Part shown: piece by piece, positions 32,344-42,212 of the stretch
Position numbering within the stretch: position 1 is the stretch's first letter
Layout of the letters: the number at the start of each line of letters is the position of its first letter
Source: Chloroflexota bacterium
GTDB lineage: Bacteria; Chloroflexota; UBA11872
Reading direction: 5' to 3'
DNA length: 64,000 nucleotides
Assembly: GCA_022824495.1 (NCBI GenBank)
Contig: JAJDZU010000006.1
Coordinates: 62,001 to 126,000 of the forward strand
Position numbers and translations under genes: made by a program
Notes under the pieces: model-generated
The model's database searches: none
Seen by the model: the letters and a program-made list of their open reading frames with translations, nothing else
Told to the model about the DNA's origin: nothing

Positions 32344-33327
32344 CTAGTCCGGCAGTCTGAAATGCTCTGTCAGGAAGCGCTCAATCTGATCGAGCCGGTC
32401 GTTGAGATCATCGCCGGCTAGGTAGGCGCCGTCTTCGTAGCAACCAAGCGAGTCGACAGCCTCTTCCTCTTCTATATGCGAAAACCACTCAGCAAACCGC
32501 CCTGGACCCACCCAGATACCCAGCTCGCCGCCGTTCGCACCGGCGCGCGGCCCCGCGTACATCAGGAAACGGGTGCGGTTTGCCGGTGGCGCAATTCTCA
32601 CTGACGCTCGTTGCGGCTGTACCGGCAGGCCCGCCCGCTCCGACATCTCGACAAAGCGATCGAACTGCTCGCGCACGCCCGCTTCGCTCGCCATGTCACG
32701 GATTGCATCAACGGTCAACCGGCGTCTTGGGGCGCGCGGCATGGCCGGTTCGTCCACCACCTCGCGAACCAGCAACCTTGGGCCATCCTTCAACTCGAAC
32801 ACCTCGAAGCTGACAACACTAATCGGGACGCCGAAGCGTGCAAGGAAGTCATTCATGCGTTCCAGTCCAGCGTGGATTCCGGCGCCGACGAGCAGCACGG
32901 CGATCTCCCGCTCCTCCGCGTCGCCGGCCAGTTGCTGCTTCACTCTCAATGACAACGATTCCGCATCACCGAACTTGCCGAGCCCGGCCTTGAGCTTCTC
33001 GTAGATCTCATCCACGTCGAGCCGGGCAAGCGACGCGGCGTAGTAGAGCGCCTGTCCGAGCGCGCCGGAATCTAGCCGCCCGGGCTTGATCTCGATCACG
33101 ACCCAGCGATCCTGCGAGTCAATAGCCAACAGATCGAGCCGTCCGTCATCGATCGTCACCTGACGGCCGACCAGGGTGTACCCCTCCCCGATCAGCGACA
33201 CATCGTTGGCGATCCAGTCCTCGAGATGTTGCTCGAGTTTGATGTGGGAAGGCTCGAGTCTCTTTGGAGGCGGTGCGTCTCCCTCGCCGTATTGCGCGTC
33301 AAAGCTCCAAGCGGCCAATTTCGTCAT
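32344..33327 (-). CDS. PD-(D/E)xK nuclease-like protein (NucS/DUF91-related)
   Basis: A 327-residue protein. LEDWIANDVSLIGEGYTLVGRQ, then RLDLLAID (Asp65) and WVVIEIKPG (Glu79, Lys81) and LGQALYY form the active site of NucS/EndoMS-like restriction-fold nucleases. The first ~100 residues are the nuclease core; the C-terminus is an uncharacterised helical domain. It probably acts on DNA as a mismatch/branched-structure nuclease or as a defence protein. GGGAGAGA precedes ATG 33327. A relative sits at 53557 (similar GGPLDLLGVD and FELK motifs), giving two such genes in the window. Confidence 0.75.
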   Translation of the reverse strand: MTKLAAWSFDAQYGEGDAPPPKRLEPSHIKLEQHLEDWIANDVSLIGEGYTLVGRQVTIDDGRLDLLAIDSQDRWVVIEIKPGRLDSGALGQALYYAASLARLDVDEIYEKLKAGLGKFGDAESLSLRVKQQLAGDAEEREIAVLLVGAGIHAGLERMNDFLARFGVPISVVSFEVFELKDGPRLLVREVVDEPAMPRAPRRRLTVDAIRDMASEAGVREQFDRFVEMSERAGLPVQPQRASVRIAPPANRTRFLMYAGPRAGANGGELGIWVGPGRFAEWFSHIEEEEAVDSLGCYEDGAYLAGDDLNDRLDQIERFLTEHFRLPD

Positions 33328-33430
33328 TGTTCTCTCCCGGACTGTCGAAGCGCTTGCGGGTCTCGTTGACGATGTGAATCCGTGCCGTGAACCGCCGGAG
33401 TGGGACTGGACTTAGGGCGCGGGGCCTATC

Positions 33431-34708
33431 TCAGGCCGACTCTTCGGCCTGCTCCTGTTGAACCTCGGCGTTGCCGGGCTGGGTGACCAGGATGGGGGCG
33501 CTGTTGGAGTCGACGGTGTCGCGCGTGACGACCACCTTTTTTACGCCGGTCTTGGAAGGCAGCGTGAACATGGTGTCCATGAGGAGGTCTTCCAGGGTTG
33601 TGCGCAGGCCGCGGGCGCCGGTGTTGGTTTCCTGGGAGCGGCGCGCGATGGCTTCCAGGCCGTCCTCGGTAATCTCAAGTTCCACGCCGTCCATTTCGAA
33701 CAGCTTCTGGAACTGGCGCAGCAACGCGTTCTTGGGTTCGCAGATGATTCGGACCAGCGCCTCGACGTCCAGTTCATCCAACGCGGCAACCACCGGCAGG
33801 CGGCCGACGAACTCGGGGATCAGCCCGTACTTCAGCAAGTCGTCTGAAGCGACTTCGTGCATCACGCTCTCGGCCTTTTCGTCCTGCGAGCGCTTGCCGA
33901 AGCCCACGCCGGCCGCGTGGCCGATGCGCCGCGAGATGATGCGATCCAGGCCTTCGAACGCGCCGCCGCAGATGAACAGGATGTCGCGGGTGTCCATCTG
34001 GATGAAGTCCTGGTGCGGGTGCTTGCGTCCGCCCTGCGGCGGCACGTTGACCTGGGCGCCCTCGATGATCTTCAGGAGTGCCTGTTGTACGCCTTCACCC
34101 GAGACGTCGCGCGTGATCGAGGGGTTGTCGGCCTTGCGCGAGACCTTGTCGATCTCGTCGATAAAGATGATGCCGGTCTGGGCGCGCGGGACGTTGAAGT
34201 CGGCGGCCTGCAACAGGCGCAGCAGGATGTTCTCCACGTCCTCGCCCACGTAGCCGGCCTCGGTGAGAGCGGTGGCGTCGGCGATACAGAACGGCACGTT
34301 GAGAATGCGCGCCAGGGTGCGGGCGATTTCGCTCTTGCCCACGCCCGTCGGTCCCAGCAGCAGGATGTTGCTCTTGTGCAACTCAAACTCGTCGTCCGAG
34401 GCGCCGGCCGCCACCCGCTTGTAGTGGTTGTAGACGGCGACCGAGACGACCTTCTTGGCGCGGTCCTGCCCGATTATGTAGTCGCTAAGCAGCTCGAACA
34501 GGCGTTCGGGCGTGGGGATGCGCCCGGCCATTGCGCGTGGGCTGGGGGCCTGCGTCTGCTCCTCGTCAATGATGTCGCGGCAGAGGTTGACGCATTCATT
34601 GCAGATGTAGACGCCGGCCGAGCCTGAGATCAGGCGGCGGACCTGGTCCTGTGTCTTGCCGCAGAACGAGCAGCGATAGCTCGCGCGGTTCGAGCGACTA
34701 CGCGCCAT
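33431..34708 (-). CDS. clpX: ATP-dependent Clp protease ATP-binding subunit ClpX
   Basis: A 425-residue AAA+ unfoldase that delivers substrates to ClpP in the cytoplasm. The zinc-binding N-terminal domain has C13-x2-C16 and C36-x2-C39. The AAA+ core shows GPTGVGKSE (Walker A, near residue 117) and IIFIDEIDK (Walker B, near 183), [10 protein letters not shown] (pore-loop region) and GRLPVVA. Length agrees with the family (about 420). It lies last in tig-clpP-clpX, 54 bases after clpP. ATG 34708 is the natural start before the zinc domain; an upstream in-frame start at 34726 is possible. Confidence 0.95.
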   Translation of the reverse strand: MARSRSNRASYRCSFCGKTQDQVRRLISGSAGVYICNECVNLCRDIIDEEQTQAPSPRAMAGRIPTPERLFELLSDYIIGQDRAKKVVSVAVYNHYKRVAAGASDDEFELHKSNILLLGPTGVGKSEIARTLARILNVPFCIADATALTEAGYVGEDVENILLRLLQAADFNVPRAQTGIIFIDEIDKVSRKADNPSITRDVSGEGVQQALLKIIEGAQVNVPPQGGRKHPHQDFIQMDTRDILFICGGAFEGLDRIISRRIGHAAGVGFGKRSQDEKAESVMHEVASDDLLKYGLIPEFVGRLPVVAALDELDVEALVRIICEPKNALLRQFQKLFEMDGVELEITEDGLEAIARRSQETNTGARGLRTTLEDLLMDTMFTLPSKTGVKKVVVTRDTVDSNSAPILVTQPGNAEVQQEQAEESA

Positions 34709-34762
34709 ATCGGCTCCGAGGGACAAAGGTCCCGGCAGGGTACCGAGGTCGGGCCATGCCGC

Positions 34763-35389
34763 CTAGTCCGAGCCGTTGCTGTCCTGGCCCACGCTCGCCG
34801 AGCGCGGGGTCACGATCTGGTCGATCAGCCCGTACTCCCTGGCCTCTTCGGCCGTCAGGTAGAAGTCCCGGTCCGAATCCGCATGGATGCGATCTTTCGG
34901 CTGACCGGTGGCGTCCACGAAGATTTGTTCGATCCGGTCGCGGACCTTGCCGATCTCACGGGCTCGAATCTGCAAGTCGGCGGCCTGCACGAAGCCCTCG
35001 AACCCCTGCGACGGCTGGTGCAGCAGCACCGTGCTGTGCGGCAGCGCGGACCGCTTGCCGCTCGTGCCCCCGGCCAGGATCACGCTGCCCATGCTGGCGG
35101 CCAGCCCCACGCAGGTCGTGGCCACGTCGTTTGGCACGTACTGCATCGTGTCGAAGATGGCCAGCCCGGCGCTCACGCTGCCGCCGGGAGAGTTGATGTA
35201 CATATTGATATCGGCTTCGGCGTCCTCGCTGGTCAGCAGCAACAACTGCGCGATGACCGTATTGGCCACGGCGTCGTCGATGGGCGTGCCCAGGAAGATG
35301 ATCCGGTCGCGCAACAGGCGCGAATAGATATCCATCCCGCGTTCGCCGCGGTCGGTCTGTTCGATTACGTAGGGGACCAGAATGCCCAT
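34763..35389 (-). CDS. clpP: ATP-dependent Clp protease proteolytic subunit ClpP
   Basis: A 208-residue serine protease. The catalytic triad is Ser99 (GLAASMGS), His124 (LLHQPSQG) and Asp173 (DSDRDFY), two residues later than in E. coli numbering. MGILVPYVIEQTDRGERGMDIYSRLL is the usual N-terminus with the handle region YINSPGGSVSAG. It forms a barrel with ClpX. It is the middle gene of tig-clpP-clpX, with 27 bases to tig. Confidence 0.96.
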   Translation of the reverse strand: MGILVPYVIEQTDRGERGMDIYSRLLRDRIIFLGTPIDDAVANTVIAQLLLLTSEDAEADINMYINSPGGSVSAGLAIFDTMQYVPNDVATTCVGLAASMGSVILAGGTSGKRSALPHSTVLLHQPSQGFEGFVQAADLQIRAREIGKVRDRIEQIFVDATGQPKDRIHADSDRDFYLTAEEAREYGLIDQIVTPRSASVGQDSNGSD

Positions 35390-35416
35390 GCGAAAGTCCT
35401 TTCCCGTCCGGCGACG

Positions 35417-36802
35417 CTAGGCCTGCGCGGACTCGGCGTCATCCTCCGGCTCTGCCGCGGCCGCCAGTTCGGGCGGGGGCTCGGGATGGTGATGGTCGTG
35501 GTCGTGCAGCGAGGCGGCGCCGTCGGTTACCGCGTCTACGAGCGCTCGCAGGGCCTTTCGAGTACGAACGCTGGTTGCCACGTGCTGGCCCGCCTCGTCG
35601 CGCATGAGGTTGGTACGGATGATGTTGCGGCGTTCCTGCGGGTAGTACTCGGCCACGCGGTCGACCTCGGCCTGCATTTCGTCAGCCTCGGCCGTGAGTT
35701 CGTGCGCGTCCGCGTAGGCGTCCAGGGCCAGGGCGCGGTGAATGCGGTTGAGCGCTTCGGTGCGCGCTTCTTCTTCCCACTCGTCGCGCGTCTGCTCGCG
35801 CATGGCGAGATAGGTGTCAACCGGAACCCCGCGCTGCACCAGGGCGTCGGTACGCTCGCGAAGCACCCCCTCACGTTCCCGCTCGATCAGCACGTCGGCG
35901 ACCTCGAACGTGGCGCGCTGCACCAGGGCTTGCACCGCCTGCTCTTCGAGGTCGTGCTGGGCTTCGTTCGTCTTGCGCTCGTGAAGGGCGCCGGTAATGC
36001 GCTCGCGCAGGGCGTCCACGCTCTCAAAGGGGCCGACGCTGCGGGCGAACTCGTCGTCCAGGTCCGGCAACTGCCGCTCGCTGACGCCGTCCACCTGGAT
36101 CTCGAACCTCACGTCCTTGCCGCGCAGCGCCTCGTTGGGGTCGTTCGGCGGTATCTGGGCGTCGTACGACACCTGGTCACCGGCCACCGCGCCGGTCACG
36201 GCGCCGTCGAATCCCACGGGAAAGCCGTTGTTGCCCACCAGCACGTTATAGGCCTGTGGATCCTCGGGCTCGAGCCCCTCGCCCACGATCTGAATCCGCG
36301 TCTGCACCATGTCCTCGGCAACCGCGGGACGCTCCACCGGCTCCCAGGCGGCCTGCGTCGTGCGCAACTGCTCGATTTCGGCCTCGATCTCGTCCTCCGA
36401 GACCTCGTCGACCGATACCTCAATCGACACGTCGTCCATGTCGCCCAGCTCGACGGTGGGAGCCACGGCGACTTCGGCCGAGAAAAGGAAGGGCGCGTCC
36501 AGCGAGGGCAGTTCCGGCACATCCAGTTCCGGCTGGTCGATCGGGTTCACGCCCGTCTCGTCCAGGGCCGAGGTGTAGGCCCGCGGCACCACGGCCTCCA
36601 GCAGGTCCTGCATCACGGTGCCCACGCCGGCGGCGTTCTCGACCAGGCGGCGCGGCGCCTTGCCGGGGCGGAAGCCGGGGATCTTGATGCGGCGTCCTAC
36701 CCGCTGAATCGCCCGTCCGTATTCCTTCTGCAAGTCCTCGGGCGGCACTTCGACCGCGAGCCGAACGCGGCTGCCGTCTAGCTTCTCAGCGGTCGCGGGC
36801 AT
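35417..36802 (-). CDS. tig: Trigger factor, ribosome-associated chaperone
   Basis: A 461-residue chaperone that binds nascent chains at the ribosome exit. It contains the ribosome-binding signature GFRPGKAPR near residue 45, a middle FKBP-like prolyl isomerase domain (EDMVQTRIQ..., FPVGFDGAV near 195) and a long helical C-terminal domain. The C-terminal tail HDHDHHHPEPPPELA is His-rich and acidic, unusual for the family and possibly metal-binding. ATG 36802 has AGAGGA upstream. It is the first gene of tig-clpP-clpX. Confidence 0.93.
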   Translation of the reverse strand: MPATAEKLDGSRVRLAVEVPPEDLQKEYGRAIQRVGRRIKIPGFRPGKAPRRLVENAAGVGTVMQDLLEAVVPRAYTSALDETGVNPIDQPELDVPELPSLDAPFLFSAEVAVAPTVELGDMDDVSIEVSVDEVSEDEIEAEIEQLRTTQAAWEPVERPAVAEDMVQTRIQIVGEGLEPEDPQAYNVLVGNNGFPVGFDGAVTGAVAGDQVSYDAQIPPNDPNEALRGKDVRFEIQVDGVSERQLPDLDDEFARSVGPFESVDALRERITGALHERKTNEAQHDLEEQAVQALVQRATFEVADVLIEREREGVLRERTDALVQRGVPVDTYLAMREQTRDEWEEEARTEALNRIHRALALDAYADAHELTAEADEMQAEVDRVAEYYPQERRNIIRTNLMRDEAGQHVATSVRTRKALRALVDAVTDGAASLHDHDHHHPEPPPELAAAAEPEDDAESAQA

Positions 36803-36845
36803 ACCAGTCCTCTGGGCGAAATCCACCGGCCGGTCGCGGGGCGGG

Positions 36846-36930
36846 TGGGGAAGGAGAGACTCGAACTCTCACGGAGAAAATCTCCACGTGATCCTAAGTC
36901 ACGCTCGTCTACCAGTTCCGACACTTCCCC
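36846..36930 (-). tRNA. tRNA-Leu (anticodon UAG)
   Basis: On the minus strand the sequence folds as a complete 85-base class II tRNA: acceptor GGGGAAG/CTTCCCC, D arm with GGTAGA, anticodon stem CGTGA/TCACG around the loop CTTAGGA (anticodon TAG at positions 34-36), long variable arm GGAGATTTTCTCC, and a T arm GAGAG-TTCGAGT-CTCTC. The discriminator is A and 3' CCA is not encoded. It sits just upstream of tig. Confidence 0.95.
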
Positions 36931-37066
36931 CTGGAGTGCTCATTCGGGCAGAACGGACAGACAACCGCCCGCGCGAGCGCGGGCGCCACGCAAGTATATG
37001 GCGATCATCCGGTAAGACCGGTCCATTCTGACGCGCCTGACGCTTTAGCAGTGTCCCGCAACGGGC

Positions 37067-37072
37067 TAGGAT
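37067..37072 (+). promoter_or_regulatory. Candidate -10 element of the superoxide dismutase gene
   Basis: TAGGAT in ACGGGCTAGGATTGATTC lies 63 bases before the ATG; the -35 (TTTAGC, 17 bases upstream) is weak. The same ten bases, GGCTAGGATT, recur before the SIMPL gene. Confidence 0.4.
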
Positions 37073-37134
37073 TGATTCGAGCCCTCGACCCGCCGGATCG
37101 CCGGCGGCGCCGACGCTAGCAAAGGACCTGCAAC

Positions 37135-37740
<606 letters not shown>

Positions 37741-37756
37741 ACCAACCGTAACCATA

Positions 37757-37796
37757 CGAGGAGCCGGCGGCTCACCTTCGGGCCGCCGGCTCCTCG
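37757..37796 (+). terminator. Strong hairpin after superoxide dismutase
   Basis: A perfect 15-bp GC-rich stem (37757-37771 with 37782-37796) and a 10-base loop, 16 bases after the stop codon. No T tract follows (GCGCGAAC), so termination efficiency is uncertain. Confidence 0.7.
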
Positions 37797-37821
37797 CGCG
37801 AACGGTCTAGGTCAGACCGGC

Positions 37822-37827
37822 TAGGAT
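37822..37827 (+). promoter_or_regulatory. -10 box with leaderless start for the SIMPL gene
   Basis: TAGGAT is followed by TGACGA and then ATG 37834, so transcription would begin at or within a base or two of the start codon, a leaderless mRNA. The inverted repeat GGTC..GACC (37805-37819) overlaps the upstream region. Confidence 0.5.
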
Positions 37828-37833
37828 TGACGA

Positions 37834-38673
37834 ATGTTTGCTCTCTACCGGCGCGCCCCCTGGCAGGCGCAACTGCTGACGATCTTTGCGATCGTCGCGG
37901 TCCTGATCATCATTGGCTTCCTGGCCCTGCGGCAGTTCCAGGCCGGCGACCCGAACGTCTCCGTGGAACCAAGCTCGGTCGACGTGGGCGGCGCCGCGAC
38001 GCTGATCCCGCCAGGCGAGCGACCCTTCGGTCTGCACGTCATCGGCGAGGGCGAGGTCGTGGTTCCACCCGACCGGGCGATTGTCACGCTGGGCGTCGAG
38101 GCCTCGGCCGAGACGGCCGCTCAAGCGGCTGACCAGGCCAGCTCGATAGCCGAGAAACTGATCGAAGCCATTCGCGGCGTGAGCTCTAATGAGCGAGAAG
38201 TCCTGATCCAGACGACCGGACTGAGCCTGTCGCCGGTCTTTCCGCCCGCCGCGCCCGAACAGCGCACCGTGTCGGCCGACCCCGTCGGCTATCGGTCAGC
38301 GAACACCGTCACCGTGACCATCGACAAGATCGAACTGACATCGCGGGTGCTGGACGCGTCGTTGAGCGCCGGCGCCAACAGCGTGCGCTCGATCAGCTTT
38401 ACGCTGCAGGACGACGGCCCGGCCAAGGCCGAAGCCCTGCGCCTGGCCACGCTGGACGCCGCCGACAAGGCGCGCGCGGTGGCCGACGCCCTGCGCGGCA
38501 GCGTGCGTGGCGTGATCTCGTTGCAGGAAGACAGCATTTACGTACCGGTGGCGCGCAGCGAGTTCGCCGTGGCACGGCCGATGGCAGCCGCGCCCGCCGC
38601 GGCCGCGGTCCCGGTGGAAGCCGGCGAATTGCGAATCCGGGCCACCGTGCGCGCCAACTTCGCCTACGAATAG
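37834..38673 (+). CDS. SIMPL domain (DUF541) exported protein
   Basis: A 279-residue protein with one N-terminal membrane helix (residues about 12-33: AQLLTIFAIVAVLIIIGFLAL) and a periplasm-side or extracellular SIMPL domain: GEGEVVVPPDRAIVTLGVE, then ATLDAADKARAVADAL. Bacterial SIMPL proteins, such as E. coli YggE, are associated with reduced oxidative damage, consistent with a position after superoxide dismutase, though it has its own TAGGAT promoter and a terminator between them. The mRNA appears leaderless. Exact function unknown. Confidence 0.8.
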   Translation: MFALYRRAPWQAQLLTIFAIVAVLIIIGFLALRQFQAGDPNVSVEPSSVDVGGAATLIPPGERPFGLHVIGEGEVVVPPDRAIVTLGVEASAETAAQAADQASSIAEKLIEAIRGVSSNEREVLIQTTGLSLSPVFPPAAPEQRTVSADPVGYRSANTVTVTIDKIELTSRVLDASLSAGANSVRSISFTLQDDGPAKAEALRLATLDAADKARAVADALRGSVRGVISLQEDSIYVPVARSEFAVARPMAAAPAAAAVPVEAGELRIRATVRANFAYE

Positions 38674-38708
38674 ACGAAGACCGGAGAGCGTTTGGCCGAA
38701 CGCGTCCT

Positions 38709-39740
38709 CTAGCCCAGGTCGGCGGGACGCACCGGCGCCCCGGTGCGCGCGGATTCCTCGATAGCCAGCGTGGCTTGCAGGGTCAGCACCGCGTCGGCGT
38801 AGGTCGAACGAATGTCGGAGGCATCGCCGGTCTGCACCGCCCGCACGAACGCCTCGTCCAGCAGGTACTTGGCGTCGGCGCTGTTCGTGAATTCGCGGAC
38901 CTCGCCCGGCAGTGCGATCCGGCCGCCGTCGTGCCACACCCACATCGACAGGTCGCGCGCCACGATGGTGACGCCGTGGTCCCACCGTTCGCCCGGCACA
39001 TCGTTCAGGCCGCAGGTGTTCAGCAGCGTGCCGACGGCCCCGTTGGCGAACTGGAACGTGGCCGCCGAGACGTCAGCGATGTCCAGGTTCGGCGCGTCAG
39101 TCATCAATCTTGTCGCGGCGGCGGTGTGGATGCTCTCGATTTCGCCCACCAGGTAGCGCTGAAGGTCCACGATGTGGGTCGCCTGCTCCACCACCTGCCC
39201 GCCCGACTGCGCCTGCACCCGCCACCAGGCCGTTCGGGGCATGCCGCCCAGGTAGGTGCCGATGGCCATGCCCACCGTTCGGTCCGCCAGCAATTCGCGG
39301 GCGGTGTCGGCCGCCTGGCTGTAGCGCGTCTGGTAGCCGACCGCCGTGATCAGGCCACGCTTGGCGATGGCCTGTTCGATCCCGCGCACGGTCGGCATGT
39401 CCAGACCAACCGGCTTCTGCACCAGCATCGGGACGCCGGCCTCAATGCACTGGTATTCGACCTCGCCATGCGCGAACGGCGGCAGCGAAATGAACACCGC
39501 GTCAGGTGCAACGGCCGCCAGCATCCGACCGGCGTCATCAAAGGACTCAATGGTGGGCGGCTCGACCGGCGGCGACGTCCTGGCGGCGGCCAGGCGCAGC
39601 GTGTCCGGTATCCGTGCGAGATCAATGTCCGCCAGCGCGACTACGTCGGCTTCCGGCATGCGCCACAGGTTGGCCAGGTGCATGGAGGCGATACCGCCCA
39701 CACCGATCATGGCAACGCGTACGGGGGATGGCTCAGGCAT
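38709..39740 (-). CDS. Gfo/Idh/MocA family oxidoreductase
   Basis: A 343-residue sugar-type oxidoreductase. VRVAMIGVGGIASMHLAN is a complete Rossmann motif, MLVQKPVGLD near residue 98 has the catalytic lysine, and GGQVVEQATHIVDL is the substrate His helix. It converges with the SIMPL gene, 35 bases apart, and its start at ATG 39740 faces the potassium-transporter genes with about 250 bases between. No linked catabolic gene suggests the substrate. It is the fifth member of the family in this window. Confidence 0.86.
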   Translation of the reverse strand: MPEPSPVRVAMIGVGGIASMHLANLWRMPEADVVALADIDLARIPDTLRLAAARTSPPVEPPTIESFDDAGRMLAAVAPDAVFISLPPFAHGEVEYQCIEAGVPMLVQKPVGLDMPTVRGIEQAIAKRGLITAVGYQTRYSQAADTARELLADRTVGMAIGTYLGGMPRTAWWRVQAQSGGQVVEQATHIVDLQRYLVGEIESIHTAAATRLMTDAPNLDIADVSAATFQFANGAVGTLLNTCGLNDVPGERWDHGVTIVARDLSMWVWHDGGRIALPGEVREFTNSADAKYLLDEAFVRAVQTGDASDIRSTYADAVLTLQATLAIEESARTGAPVRPADLG

Positions 39741-39988
39741 ACGGCTTCGGATCCGGAGACGGCCGCCGAAGCCTAGGGGCCACTCAGCCGCGGCGTCAAC
39801 GCGCGTCTACACTGCCCGGCTGTGATGTGGCGCCGGTTGACGCAACTGGATCGCGCCGGGGCTCGCTCAGGGGTTGGGCGAGGACGGGCTGGAGACGTCT
39901 GATGCCGCCGGGACCGCGCCGCCACCATGGTGCACCTCCTCCGTTAGGCGCTGGCGACCGCGTGGTTCGCGTACCGCGGCGGGTGGCC

Positions 39989-41350
39989 ATGAGCCTGGAG
40001 GTGGACCCCACCCTGGCGCGCCGCGGTCCCTTCCGCCCGGGCCTCATCCTCATCGTCGCCTTCGCCAGCCTGATTTTCCTGGGCACCGTGCTGCTGGCGC
40101 TGCCACTGTCGCTGGCCGACGGCCAGGAACCGGATCTGCTGGTGGCGCTGTTCACCGCAACTTCGGCTGTGTGCGTCACCGGGTTGACGGTCGTCTCGAC
40201 CCACGACCACTGGTCGCTGTTCGGGCAGATCGTGATCCTGGGGCTGATCCAGGTCGGCGCTTTGGGTTTCATCGTGGGCGCCATTGTGATCTTCTCGCTG
40301 GCCGGCCGGCGCACGTCAACCCGCGAGCGCCTGATGTTCGGCCAGCACATCGGTCGCGGCGAACCCGGCGGCCTGAAGGGGCTGTTCTGGCGCATCGCCA
40401 TCTTCACGCTGTTCCTGCAAGGCGCGGGCGCGGTGCTGCTGTTTCTCCGGGTGCGCGGCGATTCGTCGGTGGACAATCCGCACTGGTGGTCGATCTTTCA
40501 CGCCGTCTCCGCCTTTACCAACGCGGGATTCGACATCGAACCCGGCTCCGACAGCTTTGCGCGCCTGGTCGACGACCCGACGACGGTGGGCATCCTGGCG
40601 GCGCTGGCGATTATTGGCGCCATCGGGTTCATGGTGATATTCGACGTCCTACGCCGGCGGCTGTGGCGGCGGTTGGGGCTCGAGTCCCGCATCGTGCTGA
40701 CGGCCATGCCGGCCCTCCTGATCGCGGGATTCCTGCTGCTGCTGGTGCTTTCGCCGGATTTCGGCGGCGCGGTGCCGGCGGACGACCTTGGCCTGCGGTC
40801 GAACGCCGCGCTCAATCACGCGGTCTGGCGCACGACCGGCTTCTCGACCATCGATATGGGCCGTCTCCACACCGACACGCTGATCGTCCTGATCGTCCTG
40901 ATGTTCATCGGCGGCGCCTCGGCCGCGGTCACCGGCGGGATCACCGTCAATACCTTCAGCGTGCTCTTCATCGCGATGGTGTCGCACATTCGCGGTCGCC
41001 GGTACCCGGAGGCCTTTGGCCGGCGCATCGCCCAGCATTCGGTCATGCGCGCGCTGGCGGTCTTTGGACTGTCCGGCGTCGCGGTGCTCCTGGCTACCGT
41101 GCTCATGTCCATCGCCGAGCGCGGCTCCGAAACGGTGCTGTCGAACCTGTTGTTCGAGGCCGTCAGCGCATTTGCCGTCGTCGGCTATTCCACCGGCATC
41201 ACGGCCGATCTGACCGTGGCCTCTAAACTCGTGCTGATCGGAACCATGTTCGTCGGCCGCCTGGGCGCCCTGACGCTTGCCCAGGCGCTCGTCACGCGCG
41301 AGCATCAACCGCTGGTCCGCTATCCGGAGGAGGCCATCAAGGTTGGTTAG
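39989..41350 (+). CDS. ktrB: Potassium uptake channel subunit KtrB/TrkH
   Basis: A 453-residue membrane protein of the Trk/Ktr/HKT superfamily. Four pore-loop repeats carry the filter glycines: SAVCVTGLTV, SAFTNAGFDI, WRTTGFSTID and SAFAVVGYSTGI. FMVIFDVLRRR follows the typical intracellular break. It probably conducts K+ with Na+ or H+ coupling. ATG 39989 opens the conserved part; the frame runs upstream through GC-rich DNA without protein features. The RCK subunit follows after 15 bases, and length fits KtrB rather than TrkH (about 485). Confidence 0.9.
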   Translation: MSLEVDPTLARRGPFRPGLILIVAFASLIFLGTVLLALPLSLADGQEPDLLVALFTATSAVCVTGLTVVSTHDHWSLFGQIVILGLIQVGALGFIVGAIVIFSLAGRRTSTRERLMFGQHIGRGEPGGLKGLFWRIAIFTLFLQGAGAVLLFLRVRGDSSVDNPHWWSIFHAVSAFTNAGFDIEPGSDSFARLVDDPTTVGILAALAIIGAIGFMVIFDVLRRRLWRRLGLESRIVLTAMPALLIAGFLLLLVLSPDFGGAVPADDLGLRSNAALNHAVWRTTGFSTIDMGRLHTDTLIVLIVLMFIGGASAAVTGGITVNTFSVLFIAMVSHIRGRRYPEAFGRRIAQHSVMRALAVFGLSGVAVLLATVLMSIAERGSETVLSNLLFEAVSAFAVVGYSTGITADLTVASKLVLIGTMFVGRLGALTLAQALVTREHQPLVRYPEEAIKVG

Positions 41351-41365
41351 CCGCCGACCGCGCCC

Positions 41366-42010
41366 ATGCAGATCCTGGTAACCGGACTCGGCCGGTTTGG
41401 AAGCAGCCTGGCCCACACCCTGGCGGAGACCGGGCACGAGGTCGTTGTGCTCGATACGTCCGAGCAGGCCGTCCAGATGGCCACTGACGTCGTGGACCAG
41501 GCCGTGGTGGGTGACGCCACCAACGAGGCGGTGCTCCGCGAAATTGGCGCTACGGATGTCGATCTCGCCATCGTGGCCATGGCCGAAGTGGAGGCCAGCG
41601 TCCTGATCACCACGCACCTGAAGAACCTGGGTGTGCCGCGAGTCTTCGCCAAGGCCTCCAGCGAGGTGCACCGCCTGATCCTGGAACGCGTGGGCGCGGA
41701 CCGCGTGGTGTTTCCCGAGCGCGATATGGCGCTGCGGCTGGCCCAGAGCGTTTCCACGCCCGGCATGCTGGACTACCTGGAACTGCTGCCGCACCTCGGC
41801 ATCACCGAGATCGACGGCACGCCATTTGCGGGCCAGTCGCTGGCCAACCTGAACCTGGCCGCCCGGTTTGGCGTGAACGTGCTGGTGATCAAGCGCGGCA
41901 ACGAGCTGATCGTCACCCCCGGCCTGTCCGAGCGCGTGATCGAGGGCGACATGCTGATCGTGGTCGGACGCGACAGCCGCATCGCCGAACTGCAGACCGC
42001 CGCCGGCTGA
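41366..42010 (+). CDS. ktrA: Potassium uptake regulatory subunit KtrA (RCK domains)
   Basis: A 214-residue cytoplasmic RCK protein that gates KtrB. MQILVTGLGRFGSSLA opens the RCK_N Rossmann fold with GxGxxG for nucleotide (NAD/ATP/ADP), and VLDTSEQ contains the acidic ribose-binding residue. Residues about 130-205 form the RCK_C domain (LVIKRGNELIVTPG). Single RCK_N plus RCK_C and 214 residues correspond to KtrA, not to the doubled TrkA. It is probably cotranscribed with ktrB. Confidence 0.9.
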   Translation: MQILVTGLGRFGSSLAHTLAETGHEVVVLDTSEQAVQMATDVVDQAVVGDATNEAVLREIGATDVDLAIVAMAEVEASVLITTHLKNLGVPRVFAKASSEVHRLILERVGADRVVFPERDMALRLAQSVSTPGMLDYLELLPHLGITEIDGTPFAGQSLANLNLAARFGVNVLVIKRGNELIVTPGLSERVIEGDMLIVVGRDSRIAELQTAAG

Positions 42011-42212
42011 GACGGCCGGGTTGCGCCGACCCGTTCACGGCCTGTGGATGCGCTGTGGACCAGTGCGGATGACGTGTGGGTAGACGCCCGCGGTGACCGC
42101 CGTCTCCGCGTCCACCGGCCGATCCACTCGAATGAACCGAGCCCGGAACCTGGATTCTGTCAATCCGTGACGATACCGTACGTCAGACGAACGAGTTATC
42201 CATATCGAGCAA

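Noticed and set aside
34883-36781. 632-codon plus frame
   Set aside because: Antisense of tig and clpP, whose catalytic motifs are clear.
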